A stretch of 64,000 nucleotides of DNA from Streptomyces typhae (GCF_009755605.1 NZ_WPNZ01000031.1:1-64000); one strand, 5' to 3'. Positions 33,223 through 42,115 are shown, counted from the first letter of the stretch. Notes: a model not told the origin generated them from the letters alone. Made by a program: numbers and translations.

Positions 33223-34281
33223 ATGGCGCGGATCCGCACGATCAAGCCGGAGGCGTTCGAGTCGGAGGACCTGGCCTCGGTCAGTCTCACCGCGGAGCGG
33301 ACCTTCTTCGGGCTGCTGACCCAGGCCGACGACTCCGGGCGGCACCGCGACCATCCCGCCATCATCGCCGGGCGGCTGTGGGCCCTGCGCCCCGAACACA
33401 CCGCCACCCACGTCGCACGTGACCTGGATGAGCTGGCCTCGGCCGGACTGGTGTGCCGTTACACCGGATGCGACGGGCGGACCTGGCTGCACATCGTCAC
33501 CTGGGGCCAGCACCAGAAGATCAACAAGGCGACCGCGTCTCGCCTGCCACGCTGCACCGCCCACCAAGCCCGACAGCACTGCGGCAAGTGCCAGGACGCG
33601 GCCTGCCCCAGCACACGGGCAGAGACATCGCCCTCGACCGCACCGACTCCTCCCGGAAGACTCCCGGAGGGCTCCCGGAGCACGCAGGGTGGACTCCCCC
33701 ACCCCCTCGTCCACGCTGTCGGCACCCCGGAGCCTGCACTGGAGCCCGAGACGGCAACGGCCGGCGCCCCTGCGGACACCGACTCAGAGCAAGCAGGTAA
33801 AACCGCAGGTCAGCGGGCACTACCGGAGGACTCCCGGAAGGCTCCCGGAGGACTACGGGAGGACTCACGCCCTGGATCTAGGATCTTGGATCCTGGATCT
33901 TTCCTTACGGGGCGCGAGGCGCCCGCGCCCGACGCCTCCCCGGGAGTTTCGGCCAAGCAACTGGTGGCCGAATACGTCCGGGACTGCCGTCGACGCCCAC
34001 CGGAGGACTTCCTGGGCCATCTGGGCCGGAAGATCAACGCGCTGCTCGACGAGCGGTTCGAGGCCGACGACATCCGCGCCGCCCTCGACCGACTGCGGGC
34101 CAAGGGCCTCCACCCCAGCGTCCTGCCGAGCCTGGTGAACGAGCTGGTCAACGCGCCAGCGCAGCCGGACAGCGGGGGATCGTCCGCCTCCGGCGCGGGG
34201 CCCTGGGCCAGTACCGGCGATACGTACACGCCCTACCTCAACCCCACTGACGGGCCGACGACGTTCGGAGGCCGCCTGTGA
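33223..34281 (+). CDS. Plasmid/phage replication-initiator-like protein
   Basis: The ATG at 33223 follows GGAGG at eight bases. The 352-residue protein begins MARIRTIKPEAFESEDLASV. A winged-helix region follows (LTAERTFFGLLTQADDSGRH, RDHPAIIAGRLWALRPEHTA, DLDELASAGLVCRYTG), then WLHIVTWGQHQKINKATASR. This RTIKPEFF/E..W.HQ.I..P type is typical of phage and plasmid replication proteins that pair with DnaC-like loaders. A long low-complexity linker separates it from a C-terminal helical segment (AKQLVAEYVRDCRRRPPEDF ...). It overlaps the loader gene by four bases. Confidence 0.7.
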   Translation: MARIRTIKPEAFESEDLASVSLTAERTFFGLLTQADDSGRHRDHPAIIAGRLWALRPEHTATHVARDLDELASAGLVCRYTGCDGRTWLHIVTWGQHQKINKATASRLPRCTAHQARQHCGKCQDAACPSTRAETSPSTAPTPPGRLPEGSRSTQGGLPHPLVHAVGTPEPALEPETATAGAPADTDSEQAGKTAGQRALPEDSRKAPGGLREDSRPGSRILDPGSFLTGREAPAPDASPGVSAKQLVAEYVRDCRRRPPEDFLGHLGRKINALLDERFEADDIRAALDRLRAKGLHPSVLPSLVNELVNAPAQPDSGGSSASGAGPWASTGDTYTPYLNPTDGPTTFGGRL

Positions 34282-35033
34282 CCCGCGCCCGCTACGCCGA
34301 CCCCCAGCCCGCGATCCCCGACCGGCTGCGGGAGCGCCTGGAAGCCAGCCTTGCCGAGCGCGGCCTGGACCTGAAGCGCCCGCTGCCGGAAACCCCGGAG
34401 CCGATCCCGGCGCTTCAGGCCGCGCAGGCGCGCATCCCGGTCGACTACCGCACCGCCCTGCCCGAGCACCCCGACGTCACCGCCTGGGTCCGCGTCATCG
34501 CCGGCAACGCCGCGGCGCCGAACGCCGAGGGCGTCAACCCGCACTACGGCACCGCCGGGCGGCGTCAGGTCACGCACGGGCCCAGCCTGCTGCTGTGGGG
34601 GGCCACCGGCACCGGCAAGACCCACCAGGCATACGGGGCGATCCGTGCGCTGACCGCCGCCGGATGCGGGGTGGCCTGGCACGCCACCACCGCCGCCGAC
34701 CTCTACGCCGCCCTGCGCCCACGCGCCGGAGCGGACCCCGAGGTGCTGCTGCGACGGCTGATGCGGATCCCGGTGCTGCTGCTCGACGACTTCGGCGCGG
34801 CCAAGCCGAGTGAGTGGACCGAGGAGATCACCTTCCGGCTGGTCAACTGGCGCTGCCAGAACCGGCTGCCCACGCTCTTCACCAGCAACATGCCACCCCT
34901 GCGCACCGACCAGGTCCCCGCGCGCCAGGCGGTACTGCGCGACAAGGTCGGCGACCGCGTCCTGTCACGCCTGTCCGGCATGTGCACCGCCATCGAATTC
35001 ACCGGCCCAGACCGCCGCTACCAGCGCCCCTGA
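34278..35033 (+). CDS. DnaC/IstB-like ATPase, helicase loader type
   Basis: The GTG at 34278 overlaps the stop of the replication-like gene. The 251-residue protein has Walker A LLLWGATGTGKTHQAYGAIR, Walker B RRLMRIPVLLLDDFGAAKPS and sensor TEEITFRLVNWRCQNRLPTL, FTSNMPPL. The arginine-rich region RLSGMCTAIEFTGPDRRYQR follows. It belongs to the AAA+ DnaC group, which loads the replicative helicase. Coupling to the replication-like gene supports a replication role for this backbone. Confidence 0.85.
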   Translation: MTRARYADPQPAIPDRLRERLEASLAERGLDLKRPLPETPEPIPALQAAQARIPVDYRTALPEHPDVTAWVRVIAGNAAAPNAEGVNPHYGTAGRRQVTHGPSLLLWGATGTGKTHQAYGAIRALTAAGCGVAWHATTAADLYAALRPRAGADPEVLLRRLMRIPVLLLDDFGAAKPSEWTEEITFRLVNWRCQNRLPTLFTSNMPPLRTDQVPARQAVLRDKVGDRVLSRLSGMCTAIEFTGPDRRYQRP

Positions 35034-35148
35034 ACTCCCCCCAGCGCCACCGATCCCGCCGTGCGGCCCCGCCCGCCGCACCCTGTCTGCCTCGCCGCGC
35101 CGCGGTGCAGCCCTGTCCGCCTCCTGTGAGGCGATCTCGGAGACTTCC

Positions 35149-35769
35149 TTGCGCTACCAGACCACCAACGACTCCCCCGCACCGACCCTGCGGGGAACCG
35201 GCGACCACAGCTGGCATCCCCGGGCCGCCTGTCACGGCATGGACCCGGCCCGCGCCGACAAGCTGTTCTTCCACACCCTCCGCGACCGCAAGGCCATCGC
35301 CGAGGCGAAACGACTCTGCGCCACCTGCCCGGTGAAGAAGGACTGCTTCACCTACGCCATCGACCACCAGGTCACCTTCGGCCTGTGGGGCGGGCTGACC
35401 GACAAGGAGCGCCGGCAGTGGTCCGGCAAGCGCGGTGAGCGCCTGGACTACGACCGCATACGCGCCACCCTCAAGGGCCGCGACGTGCCCCTGAGCACCG
35501 CGGAACGCAGCACGATCATCCACCACCTGTTCCTGCGCGGCTGGAGCCCGCAGCGCGTGGCCCACCGCCTGAACGCCGACCCCGACTGGACCCGCGACCT
35601 CATGCGCGAAGCCGTCCGCGTCACCGACGAGCGCGACCTGTGCTGGGGCCTCGTCGAGGAACCCGACGGCACCCTGCGCGAGCCCCGTGCGGACGAGGAG
35701 CACACAGCGACCGAGGGTCGCGACCTGCAGTGCCACGCCCTGATCGCCTCGCTCGGAAAGGCCGCATGA
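35149..35769 (+). CDS. WhiB-family iron-sulfur regulator with an extended C-terminus
   Basis: I use the TTG at 35149 (GGAG eight bases ahead); the next in-frame candidate is an ATG at 35240. The four cysteines are in WHPRAACHGMDP, then RLCATCPVKKDCFTYA, the C-Xn-CxxC-x5-C pattern of WhiB. The family G[VI]WGG motif appears as FGLWGGLTDKERRQW. At 206 residues it is about twice the usual length. The extra C-terminal part includes a helix-turn-helix-like segment (TIIHHLFLRGWSPQRVAHRL). Wbl proteins are common on actinobacterial plasmids and phages. It probably regulates the transfer genes. Confidence 0.85.
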   Translation: MRYQTTNDSPAPTLRGTGDHSWHPRAACHGMDPARADKLFFHTLRDRKAIAEAKRLCATCPVKKDCFTYAIDHQVTFGLWGGLTDKERRQWSGKRGERLDYDRIRATLKGRDVPLSTAERSTIIHHLFLRGWSPQRVAHRLNADPDWTRDLMREAVRVTDERDLCWGLVEEPDGTLREPRADEEHTATEGRDLQCHALIASLGKAA

Positions 35770-37190
35770 CCCACCCCACCGCCGCAGATCCCGCCGTCGC
35801 GCCCATCGGATTGTGGGACCGTCTGGCCATCGTGGTCCTGGGCCTGGCCGGCTGCGCGCTCAGCTACGACGCCCTGCAGCAGATGGCCGTGGCCATCCAC
35901 ATCCGCGGACACCTCACCTACCTCTTCCCCCTCGTTGTCGACGGCTTCATCGCCTACGGAGTACGCGCCCTGCTCGTCCTCTCCCAAGCCCCGCTCCGGG
36001 CCCGCCTCTACGTCTGGGTGCTCTTCGCCACCGCCACCGCCGCGAGCATCTGGGCCAACGCCCTGCACGCCGTCCGCCTCAACCAGCAGACCACTACCCA
36101 TCCCGGCCTGCGCCTGAGCGACACCGTCGTCGCCATCCTCTCCACCCTCGCCCCACTCGCCCTGGCCGGCGCCGTCCACCTGTACATCCTCATCACCCGC
36201 CACCACCCAGGCGGCGCGCCCCAGGCGGACCAGCCAGAGATGAGACCGGTCCGGCGCGGGAGGAGCACGCAGCGCTGCGAGAGCACGAGGCAGAGAGCCA
36301 CCGCGGAAGCGGGACCCACCACACGGACCACGGACCACCGGTCCGCCGCCGCGCGGGACCGGCGGACCAGTCCCACAGACGCCTCGCACGGCGAGCACGG
36401 ACAAGCCCAGCGCAGCGCGGACCACAGCACCGCGTCCGTCCGCAGCCACCTGCCGACCGCAGACCACCGGGGCGCCCACGCCCCTGCGGACCAGCAGACC
36501 AACACCACCCCGGGCCACCCGGCCCGGGATGCGGACCAGGCCGCGGACCGTGCTCTGCCCGCCGCGGACCGGCAGGCTCCCGCTGGCCCGCAAGAGGCTC
36601 CACATGAGCGCCGGACCAGTAACGACGCAGGTCAAACGGCATCCGGACCGCATGGTCCGGCGGACCACAAGCGGGCGGACCACGTACGCGGACCGGCCGA
36701 AGAGCCTGGTCCAGTGAGCGCGGACCAAGGTGCTCCGGCGGACCGGATGCCGGACCACGAGCACCCGCAGACCGCGGACCATAACCACCGAACCCCGGAC
36801 CAACCGACCGACACCACCCCCGCAGACCAGCGAACCAACCCCGCACCGGACCACCCGGACCACGAAGCGGACCAACCCGTAAAACCGTCGGCGGACCAAG
36901 ACGAGGACGGCTCGCCGGGCGGACCACAAGGGGCCCGGAGCCATAGCTCCCCGGCAGCGGACCAGCGAACCAAGCCCGCAGACCAGGACGAGGTTTCGTG
37001 GGAGGCGAAAGTCGCGGTCGCACGCCAAGCCGCCCTCGCTGAGGGTCGGATGACCCGCCGGGCCATCCGACCGCACCTGCGCAACGCCAACATCAGCGTC
37101 AGCAACGAGCTGTTCAGCGATCTCCAGGCCGCCCTGTACGCGGACCCAACGCTCGCCCACCTACCCCGCGACACAAGGAGAGTTCGATGA
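35766..37190 (+). CDS. DUF2637 membrane protein with long low-complexity tail
   Basis: The ATG at 35766 overlaps the stop of the WhiB gene. Residues 1-145 form the DUF2637 domain with four membrane segments: LAIVVLGLAGCALSYDALQQ, LTYLFPLVVDGFIAYGVRAL, LYVWVLFATATAASIWANAL, VVAILSTLAPLALAGAVHLY. About 250 residues of Ala/Asp/His/Gln/Pro-rich tail follow, with repeated ADQ, ADH and ADR triplets encoded by recurring GCGGACC. A folded-looking end is WEAKVAVARQAALAEGRMTR, LRNANISVSNELFSDLQAAL. DUF2637 proteins are spread or transfer-related in Streptomyces plasmids. The tail may bind a partner. Confidence 0.8.
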   Translation: MTHPTAADPAVAPIGLWDRLAIVVLGLAGCALSYDALQQMAVAIHIRGHLTYLFPLVVDGFIAYGVRALLVLSQAPLRARLYVWVLFATATAASIWANALHAVRLNQQTTTHPGLRLSDTVVAILSTLAPLALAGAVHLYILITRHHPGGAPQADQPEMRPVRRGRSTQRCESTRQRATAEAGPTTRTTDHRSAAARDRRTSPTDASHGEHGQAQRSADHSTASVRSHLPTADHRGAHAPADQQTNTTPGHPARDADQAADRALPAADRQAPAGPQEAPHERRTSNDAGQTASGPHGPADHKRADHVRGPAEEPGPVSADQGAPADRMPDHEHPQTADHNHRTPDQPTDTTPADQRTNPAPDHPDHEADQPVKPSADQDEDGSPGGPQGARSHSSPAADQRTKPADQDEVSWEAKVAVARQAALAEGRMTRRAIRPHLRNANISVSNELFSDLQAALYADPTLAHLPRDTRRVR

Positions 37191-37378
37191 AGACCTGCGA
37201 GCGCTTCGCGCGCATCAAGAGCGGCTACGAGCGGGACATCACCTACCTGCGCAACCACTCCCAGCGCAGCGCGGGAACCAAAGCCGCGAAGACGAGCGCG
37301 ACCAACGCCCTCGACCTGAAGTCCCGCATGGCCAAAGCCCTCGGCCGACACTTCGACGTCTGCCCCATATGCGGATGA
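37187..37378 (+). CDS. Small basic protein with a C-terminal CPICG
   Basis: The ATG overlaps the preceding stop (ATGA). Its 63 residues read MKTCERFARIKSGYERDITY and end with MAKALGRHFDVCPICG. It is helical and basic, with cysteines at both ends that may bind zinc. Small proteins like this occur between DUF2637 and mobilisation genes in Streptomyces elements. The function is unknown. Confidence 0.7.
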   Translation: MKTCERFARIKSGYERDITYLRNHSQRSAGTKAAKTSATNALDLKSRMAKALGRHFDVCPICG

Positions 37379-37473
37379 CCGGGCCATAACCGCAGGCCAA
37401 GCGCCCTATCCCCTGCAGCACGGTGGCCTGGCCCTGGTGCCGGACCACCGCCCCGCCTCCTGGAGGACCCGCC

Positions 37474-37710
37474 ATGTGCTCCCGCCGCTCCCGTACCCCG
37501 CTCCCGACCGCAGCCGAGGCGAGCGCCTGGGCCGAGGTGCTGGTCCGCCGACGTCTCCTGCACGCCACCGTCCTGGCCCCGAACGGCCAGTGGCTCGTGC
37601 AGCGCACCCTCGAGGCGCCCGTCCGTGTCCTGGACGGGCCTGCCGCCATGGTCGAACTCGCCGCCCAGATCCAGCACCGCACTCGCACCACAAGGACCCG
37701 TACCCGATGA
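37474..37710 (+). CDS. Hypothetical 78-residue protein of the mobilisation region
   Basis: The ATG at 37474 follows GGAGGACCCGCC. The sequence begins MCSRRSRTPLPTAAEASAWA and continues EVLVRRRLLHATVLAPNGQW, LVQRTLEAPVRVLDGPAAMV, ELAAQIQHRTR. Its strand/helix texture is balanced. It overlaps the next gene (ATGA). The family is not recognised. Confidence 0.6.
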   Translation: MCSRRSRTPLPTAAEASAWAEVLVRRRLLHATVLAPNGQWLVQRTLEAPVRVLDGPAAMVELAAQIQHRTRTTRTRTR

Positions 37711-38372
37711 CACACCCGAACGAACCCAGACCCCCCACCTCCAGCCAGCCGGACACCAACTCTCCTTCAGTGGGAGCAAGTTATCCCTTTTGCATTGCTC
37801 CCGTCGGGAGCAATGCAAAGGAATCTCCCGCCTCTGACATGGCGGGAGATACGGACCGGCACCAGGGGGCGCCGGTCCGGGGGGATGCGACCGAGGGCGG
37901 ACCGCATCTCCAGAGGCAGGAAGAGCACACCTGCCACAGCGTGCGCTGCACACATACCGCGCCTGCCACACCGCGTACGCGCCAGCGCAAGCGTCTGAGC
38001 GACGCGAACAAGCGCACGCACCAGCCGAGCTGCCGCATGAACGACGCCGAGTTTCAGCAGCTCGCCCGCGCCGCCGCCGCATGCCACATGAGCATCGCCA
38101 GTTTCCTCGCCCACGCGGCGCTCAAAGCCGCCCGCGACCTCGATCGCACGGCTGCCGAAATCGCCTCCGAACGCGACGTGATCACGGAGCTGTTTGCAGT
38201 ACGTCGCCACCTGAGCCACATGGGCAACAACCTGAACCAGGTGGCCAAGGCGACGAATTCCGGTGCGGACGTCCCCCACACCAGGGCCGTCCTCCAAGCG
38301 GTCCGCGCTGCCGCACAGCGGGTGGACGCCTTCACCCAGTACTACCTCGACACCGCAACTCGAACCGGATGA
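37707..38372 (+). CDS. MobC-like relaxosome protein
   Basis: The C-terminal 130 residues match MobC: NDAEFQQLARAAAACHMSIA, SFLAHAALKAARD (ribbon-helix-helix-like), then LFAVRRHLSHMGNNLNQVAK, ATNSGADVPHTRAVLQAVRA, where GNNLNQVAK..N is the family hallmark. The first 100 codons are low-complexity and cross the hairpin cluster at 37789-37879, so the true start may lie further in (for example GTG at 37941). With the relaxase it would nick and hold the transfer origin. Its stop overlaps the relaxase ATG. Confidence 0.8.
   Translation: MTHPNEPRPPTSSQPDTNSPSVGASYPFCIAPVGSNAKESPASDMAGDTDRHQGAPVRGDATEGGPHLQRQEEHTCHSVRCTHTAPATPRTRQRKRLSDANKRTHQPSCRMNDAEFQQLARAAAACHMSIASFLAHAALKAARDLDRTAAEIASERDVITELFAVRRHLSHMGNNLNQVAKATNSGADVPHTRAVLQAVRAAAQRVDAFTQYYLDTATRTG
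37789..37879. other. Three consecutive perfect hairpins, candidate oriT
   Basis: Hairpin 1: 15-bp arms (37789-37803 and 37805-37819) around a single T, containing TTTGCATTGCTCCCG. Hairpin 2: ATCTCCCGCC / GGCGGGAGAT (37823-37832, 37841-37850). Hairpin 3: CGGACCGGC / GCCGGTCCG (37852-37860, 37871-37879). All arms are perfect, spacing is tight, and MobC-like and relaxase genes follow directly. This is how origins of transfer are usually built. The nic site is not identified. Confidence 0.5.
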
Positions 38373-40090
38373 TCCCCAGAGTCCACAAGCGCGGCTCGCG
38401 CACCATCGGCCTCCTCGCCTACCTCTACGGGCCCGGCACCCACGAGGAACACACCGACCCGCACCTCGTGGCCGCCTGGGACGGGTTCGCCCCTGACCCC
38501 GGGCGTGATCCGCAGGCAACGCTCAAACAACTCCAGCAGCTCCTGGACCAGCCGGTGACCGCCCTGCCCACTTCACGCCGCCCGGTCAAACATGTGTGGC
38601 ACCTGTCAGTGAGAGCCGCTCCCAAGGATCCGGTGCTGAGCGACGAGCAGTGGGCGCAGATCGCCCGGCGCATGGTCACGGCCACCGGCATCACTCCGTC
38701 TGGCGACGATGCGGGATGCCGCTGGGCGGCCGTACGTCACGCCGACGACCACATCCACATCATCGCCACCCTGGTACGCGAGGACGGACGCAGGCCCCGG
38801 CTGCACAACGACGCGAAGCGCAGCCAGGCCGAAGCACGCCTGATCGAAACCGAACACGGCCTCACGCAGCTGCACACCGGCGACGGCACCGCAGCCAAGC
38901 GGCCTACGAGCGCCGAACGCCACAAGGCCACCCGCCAAGGCCGTGAGCGCACCGCACGCGAGGAGCTGCGCGAGAGCGTGCGCCGGGCGGTGGCCGGCGC
39001 CACCAGTGAGACGGAGTTCTTCGAGCGCCTGGCCGCCGCCGGACTGCTGGTCCAACAGCGTGTCGCGCCCTCCGGTGATCTGCTCGGCTACAAGGTCGCG
39101 CTGCCGGACGACCGCACCGGCGATGAGGAACCCCTCTACCTCGCGGGCTCCACGCTCGCCCCCGACCTGTCCCTGCCCCGGATCCGTGAACGCTGGTCCG
39201 CCCAGACCGCCGCGGACACCGCTACCGCTGCGGACCGTACCTCAGCGGTGAGCGGTCCCGCATACGCGCGGCGCCATGCTGCGGACGTGGCCTGGCAGGC
39301 GATCCTGGTCATCGACCACGGTGACGACGGCCCGGCCGCCGCGCACATCGCGGCGGCCGGGGAAGTTCTGGACGCGCTCGCCAAGACCTCCGCCGCCCAC
39401 ACCCGCACACAACTAAGCGAGGCGGCATGGGCGTTCGAGCGGGCCTCCCGCTCCCACGTGCGAGCCGAGCGCGGCCACGACCGCGCGCTGCGCCAGGCAG
39501 CCCGCGCCCTCATCCACGGTGGGCCCGCGCTGGGCCGCGGGGAAGACGGCGCCACCACCGCCATGCTCATCGACATGGCCTTCTTCCTGGTCACCGCCGC
39601 CGCCCACTGGCACAGCCGCAAGGACCACGCCCAGCAGGCCACCGCCGCCCGGCAGGCCGCCGAACACCTGCGCGCCGCCTACCGGGTCGCCGCCGCCCAC
39701 CCCATGGCCGTGCTGCACCACCGCGGGCGCCGCCTCGCCCGACCGTTGCTGCACCGGCAGGAGGCTCACCTGTGCCGTGCGGTACCGGAGCTGGCCGAGC
39801 AGATCCTTGCCGAACCGGGCTGGCACGCGCTCGCCGCCACCCTCGCCGACACCGACATCGCCGGGCACGACGTGACCTCGCTGCTGGCCGAAGCCGCGGA
39901 ACACCGCGAACTGCACACCGCCGACTCCCTCAGCGACGTTCTGGTCTGGCGGCTACGCCGGATGGCCAGCCTGCCCGCCGACGCCTCCACCATGCCCGAC
40001 ACCGACCGCGGCACCGCCCCATCGCGCCGTACCCGGCGGCCGGACCAGCCCACCGCCGGGCGCAACACCGGTGCCAGGAAAGCGAGGTAA
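38369..40090 (+). CDS. Relaxase/mobilisation nuclease
   Basis: The ATG overlaps the MobC stop. The 573-residue protein begins MIPRVHKRGSRTIGLLAYLY, where Tyr18 or Tyr20 is the candidate catalytic tyrosine. The three-histidine metal site is WAAVRHADDHIHIIATLVRE (His124, His128, His130). This is the MobP/MobA-VirD2 relaxase arrangement (motif I Tyr, motif III HxDxxHxH). The rest (about residues 190-573) is helical and Ala-rich. It would nick the oriT candidate 0.5 kb upstream and pilot the strand into a recipient, using the transfer machinery of a helper element, since none is encoded here. Confidence 0.85.
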   Translation: MIPRVHKRGSRTIGLLAYLYGPGTHEEHTDPHLVAAWDGFAPDPGRDPQATLKQLQQLLDQPVTALPTSRRPVKHVWHLSVRAAPKDPVLSDEQWAQIARRMVTATGITPSGDDAGCRWAAVRHADDHIHIIATLVREDGRRPRLHNDAKRSQAEARLIETEHGLTQLHTGDGTAAKRPTSAERHKATRQGRERTAREELRESVRRAVAGATSETEFFERLAAAGLLVQQRVAPSGDLLGYKVALPDDRTGDEEPLYLAGSTLAPDLSLPRIRERWSAQTAADTATAADRTSAVSGPAYARRHAADVAWQAILVIDHGDDGPAAAHIAAAGEVLDALAKTSAAHTRTQLSEAAWAFERASRSHVRAERGHDRALRQAARALIHGGPALGRGEDGATTAMLIDMAFFLVTAAAHWHSRKDHAQQATAARQAAEHLRAAYRVAAAHPMAVLHHRGRRLARPLLHRQEAHLCRAVPELAEQILAEPGWHALAATLADTDIAGHDVTSLLAEAAEHRELHTADSLSDVLVWRLRRMASLPADASTMPDTDRGTAPSRRTRRPDQPTAGRNTGARKAR

Positions 40091-40169
40091 TTACTGAATT
40101 TGCGAGTTGCGGCAGGTCAGAGCTTGGGGCACTCTCCGTGTGGCCCATGGACCGCAAGGAAGGGGACAG

Positions 40170-40622
40170 ATGTTCCGACGACGTGCTGACCGTGAGTTCC
40201 GTGACGCCCAGCGGGTCTGCCAGGCGATGCAGGAGATGGTCGCGACCTGGCAGGCACCCGACTTCCCGAGCCCTGCCGCCGAGTCGGCGCCGACCGCGCA
40301 GGACAGCGCGACCCCAGGGGACGTCCCCGACTTCCTGCCGCCGGATCTTCGGGTGCCCTCCCGCCACGAGGTCGAAGGGCTGATGATGCGCTGGCAGCAG
40401 CCGCTGGTCATCGACGGTGCGGTCCGCGCGTGCCCGCAGTGCGGCTCCTACCGGGACTGGATCATCTTCAGCATGCGCGACGACACCGTCTGGCTGCGCT
40501 GCCGCACCGGCCACAACACGCTCGAACGCCGTCTGGACCCGGCCTGGTACAACCGCAACTCCGGACCCGTGGACCACTTCCACCCCACCCTGGACGATGG
40601 CCTGCGCCACCTGGGCCACTGA
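40170..40622 (+). CDS. Hypothetical protein with a zinc-ribbon-like segment
   Basis: The ATG at 40170 follows AAGGAAGGGGACAG. The 150-residue protein starts MFRRRADREFRDAQRVCQAM. It contains VRACPQCGSYRDWIIFSMRD, DTVWLRCRTGHNTLERRLDP, AWYNRNSGPVDHFHP, in which CxxC and C..GH could form a metal site. It follows the relaxase closely on the same strand. No family was recognised. Confidence 0.65.
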   Translation: MFRRRADREFRDAQRVCQAMQEMVATWQAPDFPSPAAESAPTAQDSATPGDVPDFLPPDLRVPSRHEVEGLMMRWQQPLVIDGAVRACPQCGSYRDWIIFSMRDDTVWLRCRTGHNTLERRLDPAWYNRNSGPVDHFHPTLDDGLRHLGH

Positions 40623-40699
40623 CCCCCACGACCCCTACCCGCCGGCAGCGGATCGCCTGTCCGCTCCCGCCCACTCGTCCACTCCGTCGATCGAAGGGG

Positions 40700-41407
40700 T
40701 TCCGCATCCGCCGCCACACCACGACCACTCTCGTCCTGACCACGCTCGCCGCCCTCGCCCTGACGGGCTGCTCTGATGGCACTTCCGGCCCGAGGGGGAC
40801 TTCACCAGCGGCCTCCGCACCCCGCAGGGGAAGCGACGCCGTGCGGGCCGCACCACTGTCCTCTGCCGCGTTGAATCAGCGGCTTCTTACCGAGCAGGAC
40901 CTGGGCGAGGGCTACGTACGCAAGGCGGAGCCCGCCCAGCACGACGAGGACGTCTCGGTGATCGGCTGCCCCGCGCTGGACCAGCTCGGCGGGGAGGCAG
41001 CAACCGGCCAGGGCCTGGACTTCCCGCGCAAAGCGAAGGCCGCGTTCACCTACGACGCCGGCACCACCTTCGAGGTGAGCGAGGAGATCTACAGCGACAC
41101 CGCACAAAAGCTGTCCGACGGCGTCGGCCACATCTTCGACGCGATGACCTACTGCCCCAAGTACCAGGTCGTCTCGGGCAGCACCGTCATCGACATGACC
41201 ACCCAGGAGATGGCCGCTCCCCGGCTGGGCGAGGAGCGGTGGAGCCAGTTGCTCACCTACTCCGTGGGCGGACAGCGCAGCACCGTCAAACAGACCGCCG
41301 TCCGCACCAAGACGGTCATCGTCGTGGTCGCGGGCAGCCCTGCCCTGGTCGATGCTCACATACGCAAGGCCGTCACCAAGGCCACAGCAGCCCGGCGCAC
41401 CGGATGA
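40700..41407 (+). CDS. Lipoprotein, start codon unclear
   Basis: From about 40700 the frame reads FRIRRHTTTTLVLTTLAALA, LTGCSDGTSG: a basic, hydrophobic signal ending in an L-T-G-C lipobox. The mature 210 residues (AALNQRLLTEQDLGEGYVRK ... SQLLTYSVGGQRSTVKQTAV, RTKTVIVVVAGSPALVDAHI) look like a PknH-sensor-type or small extracytoplasmic domain. There is no ATG, GTG or TTG directly before the signal; the nearest in-frame starts are far upstream at 40430-40437. Either initiation is unusual or a base change removed the start. A terminator follows. Confidence 0.65.
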   Translation, partial: FRIRRHTTTTLVLTTLAALALTGCSDGTSGPRGTSPAASAPRRGSDAVRAAPLSSAALNQRLLTEQDLGEGYVRKAEPAQHDEDVSVIGCPALDQLGGEAATGQGLDFPRKAKAAFTYDAGTTFEVSEEIYSDTAQKLSDGVGHIFDAMTYCPKYQVVSGSTVIDMTTQEMAAPRLGEERWSQLLTYSVGGQRSTVKQTAVRTKTVIVVVAGSPALVDAHIRKAVTKATAARRTG

Positions 41408-41587
41408 AGGGGCGGCACACGCTCCCGCAGGCGGCGTGGACGCCGCCTGAGTCGTGGCGGCAGTCGAACAGTGCGCTGGCACCAGCTCCTGCGGCCAGGC
41501 GGCCGGGGCGTTCAGCAGTTGAGGTTCAGCGCGTTCACTGAGTGAACAGGTTCGTCAAGCCGTCCTCTGGTGCGCGGGTGGCTTGGC

Positions 41588-41617
41588 AGCAGCCCCGCAA
41601 GCGCTCGCGGGGCTGCT
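41588..41617 (+). terminator. 11-bp perfect hairpin
   Basis: AGCAGCCCCGC (41588-41598) pairs with GCGGGGCTGCT (41607-41617) around eight bases, 180 bp after the lipoprotein stop. Confidence 0.7.
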
Positions 41618-42078
41618 CGTTCTCTGAGCGAGTAGTTGTCCTCCATTGCGCACCAGCAGTGCCCGGAAAGGTCCTCCTCAACATCGTGCCGGGCATCTGC
41701 CGCTGCTCGATGCTCTAGCCGACGATGAGCCGACATGCGCCGCCCGTGCCTGGGTCCCACGAGCGTCGTCATGGTGATGTGGGCATCTGTGATGTGGAGT
41801 CGGGACCTGCTGCCCGTGGCTGCGTAGGTCTCCACGGATGTCATTCCGCGATGGATTCGGGAGTCAGTCGAGCGCTCTCGCCAAGATCAATGTCAGTGGA
41901 AGCAGAAGTCACTGCCCCTGCATTGCCCCTGGCGACGCGGGCCCCCGCAGTGACATCCGGTCTTATCGCGGTACGTGGCCAACGCAGACAAGTGACATCC
42001 GCCGACGCGTCGGAACGACTCCCGCTTTGAGATGCACAGCCACTGCCCGACGCGGGGGGGCGGTGTGTAAGGCAAGAG

Positions 42079-42115
42079 GCCCGGTGGCCGAGCTGGCAAG
42101 GCTCGGCCACCGGGC
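42079..42115 (-). terminator. 15-bp perfect hairpin
   Basis: GCCCGGTGGCCGAGC (42079-42093) pairs with its exact complement (42101-42115) around seven bases. It lies just beyond the minus-strand stop at 42130. Confidence 0.8.
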
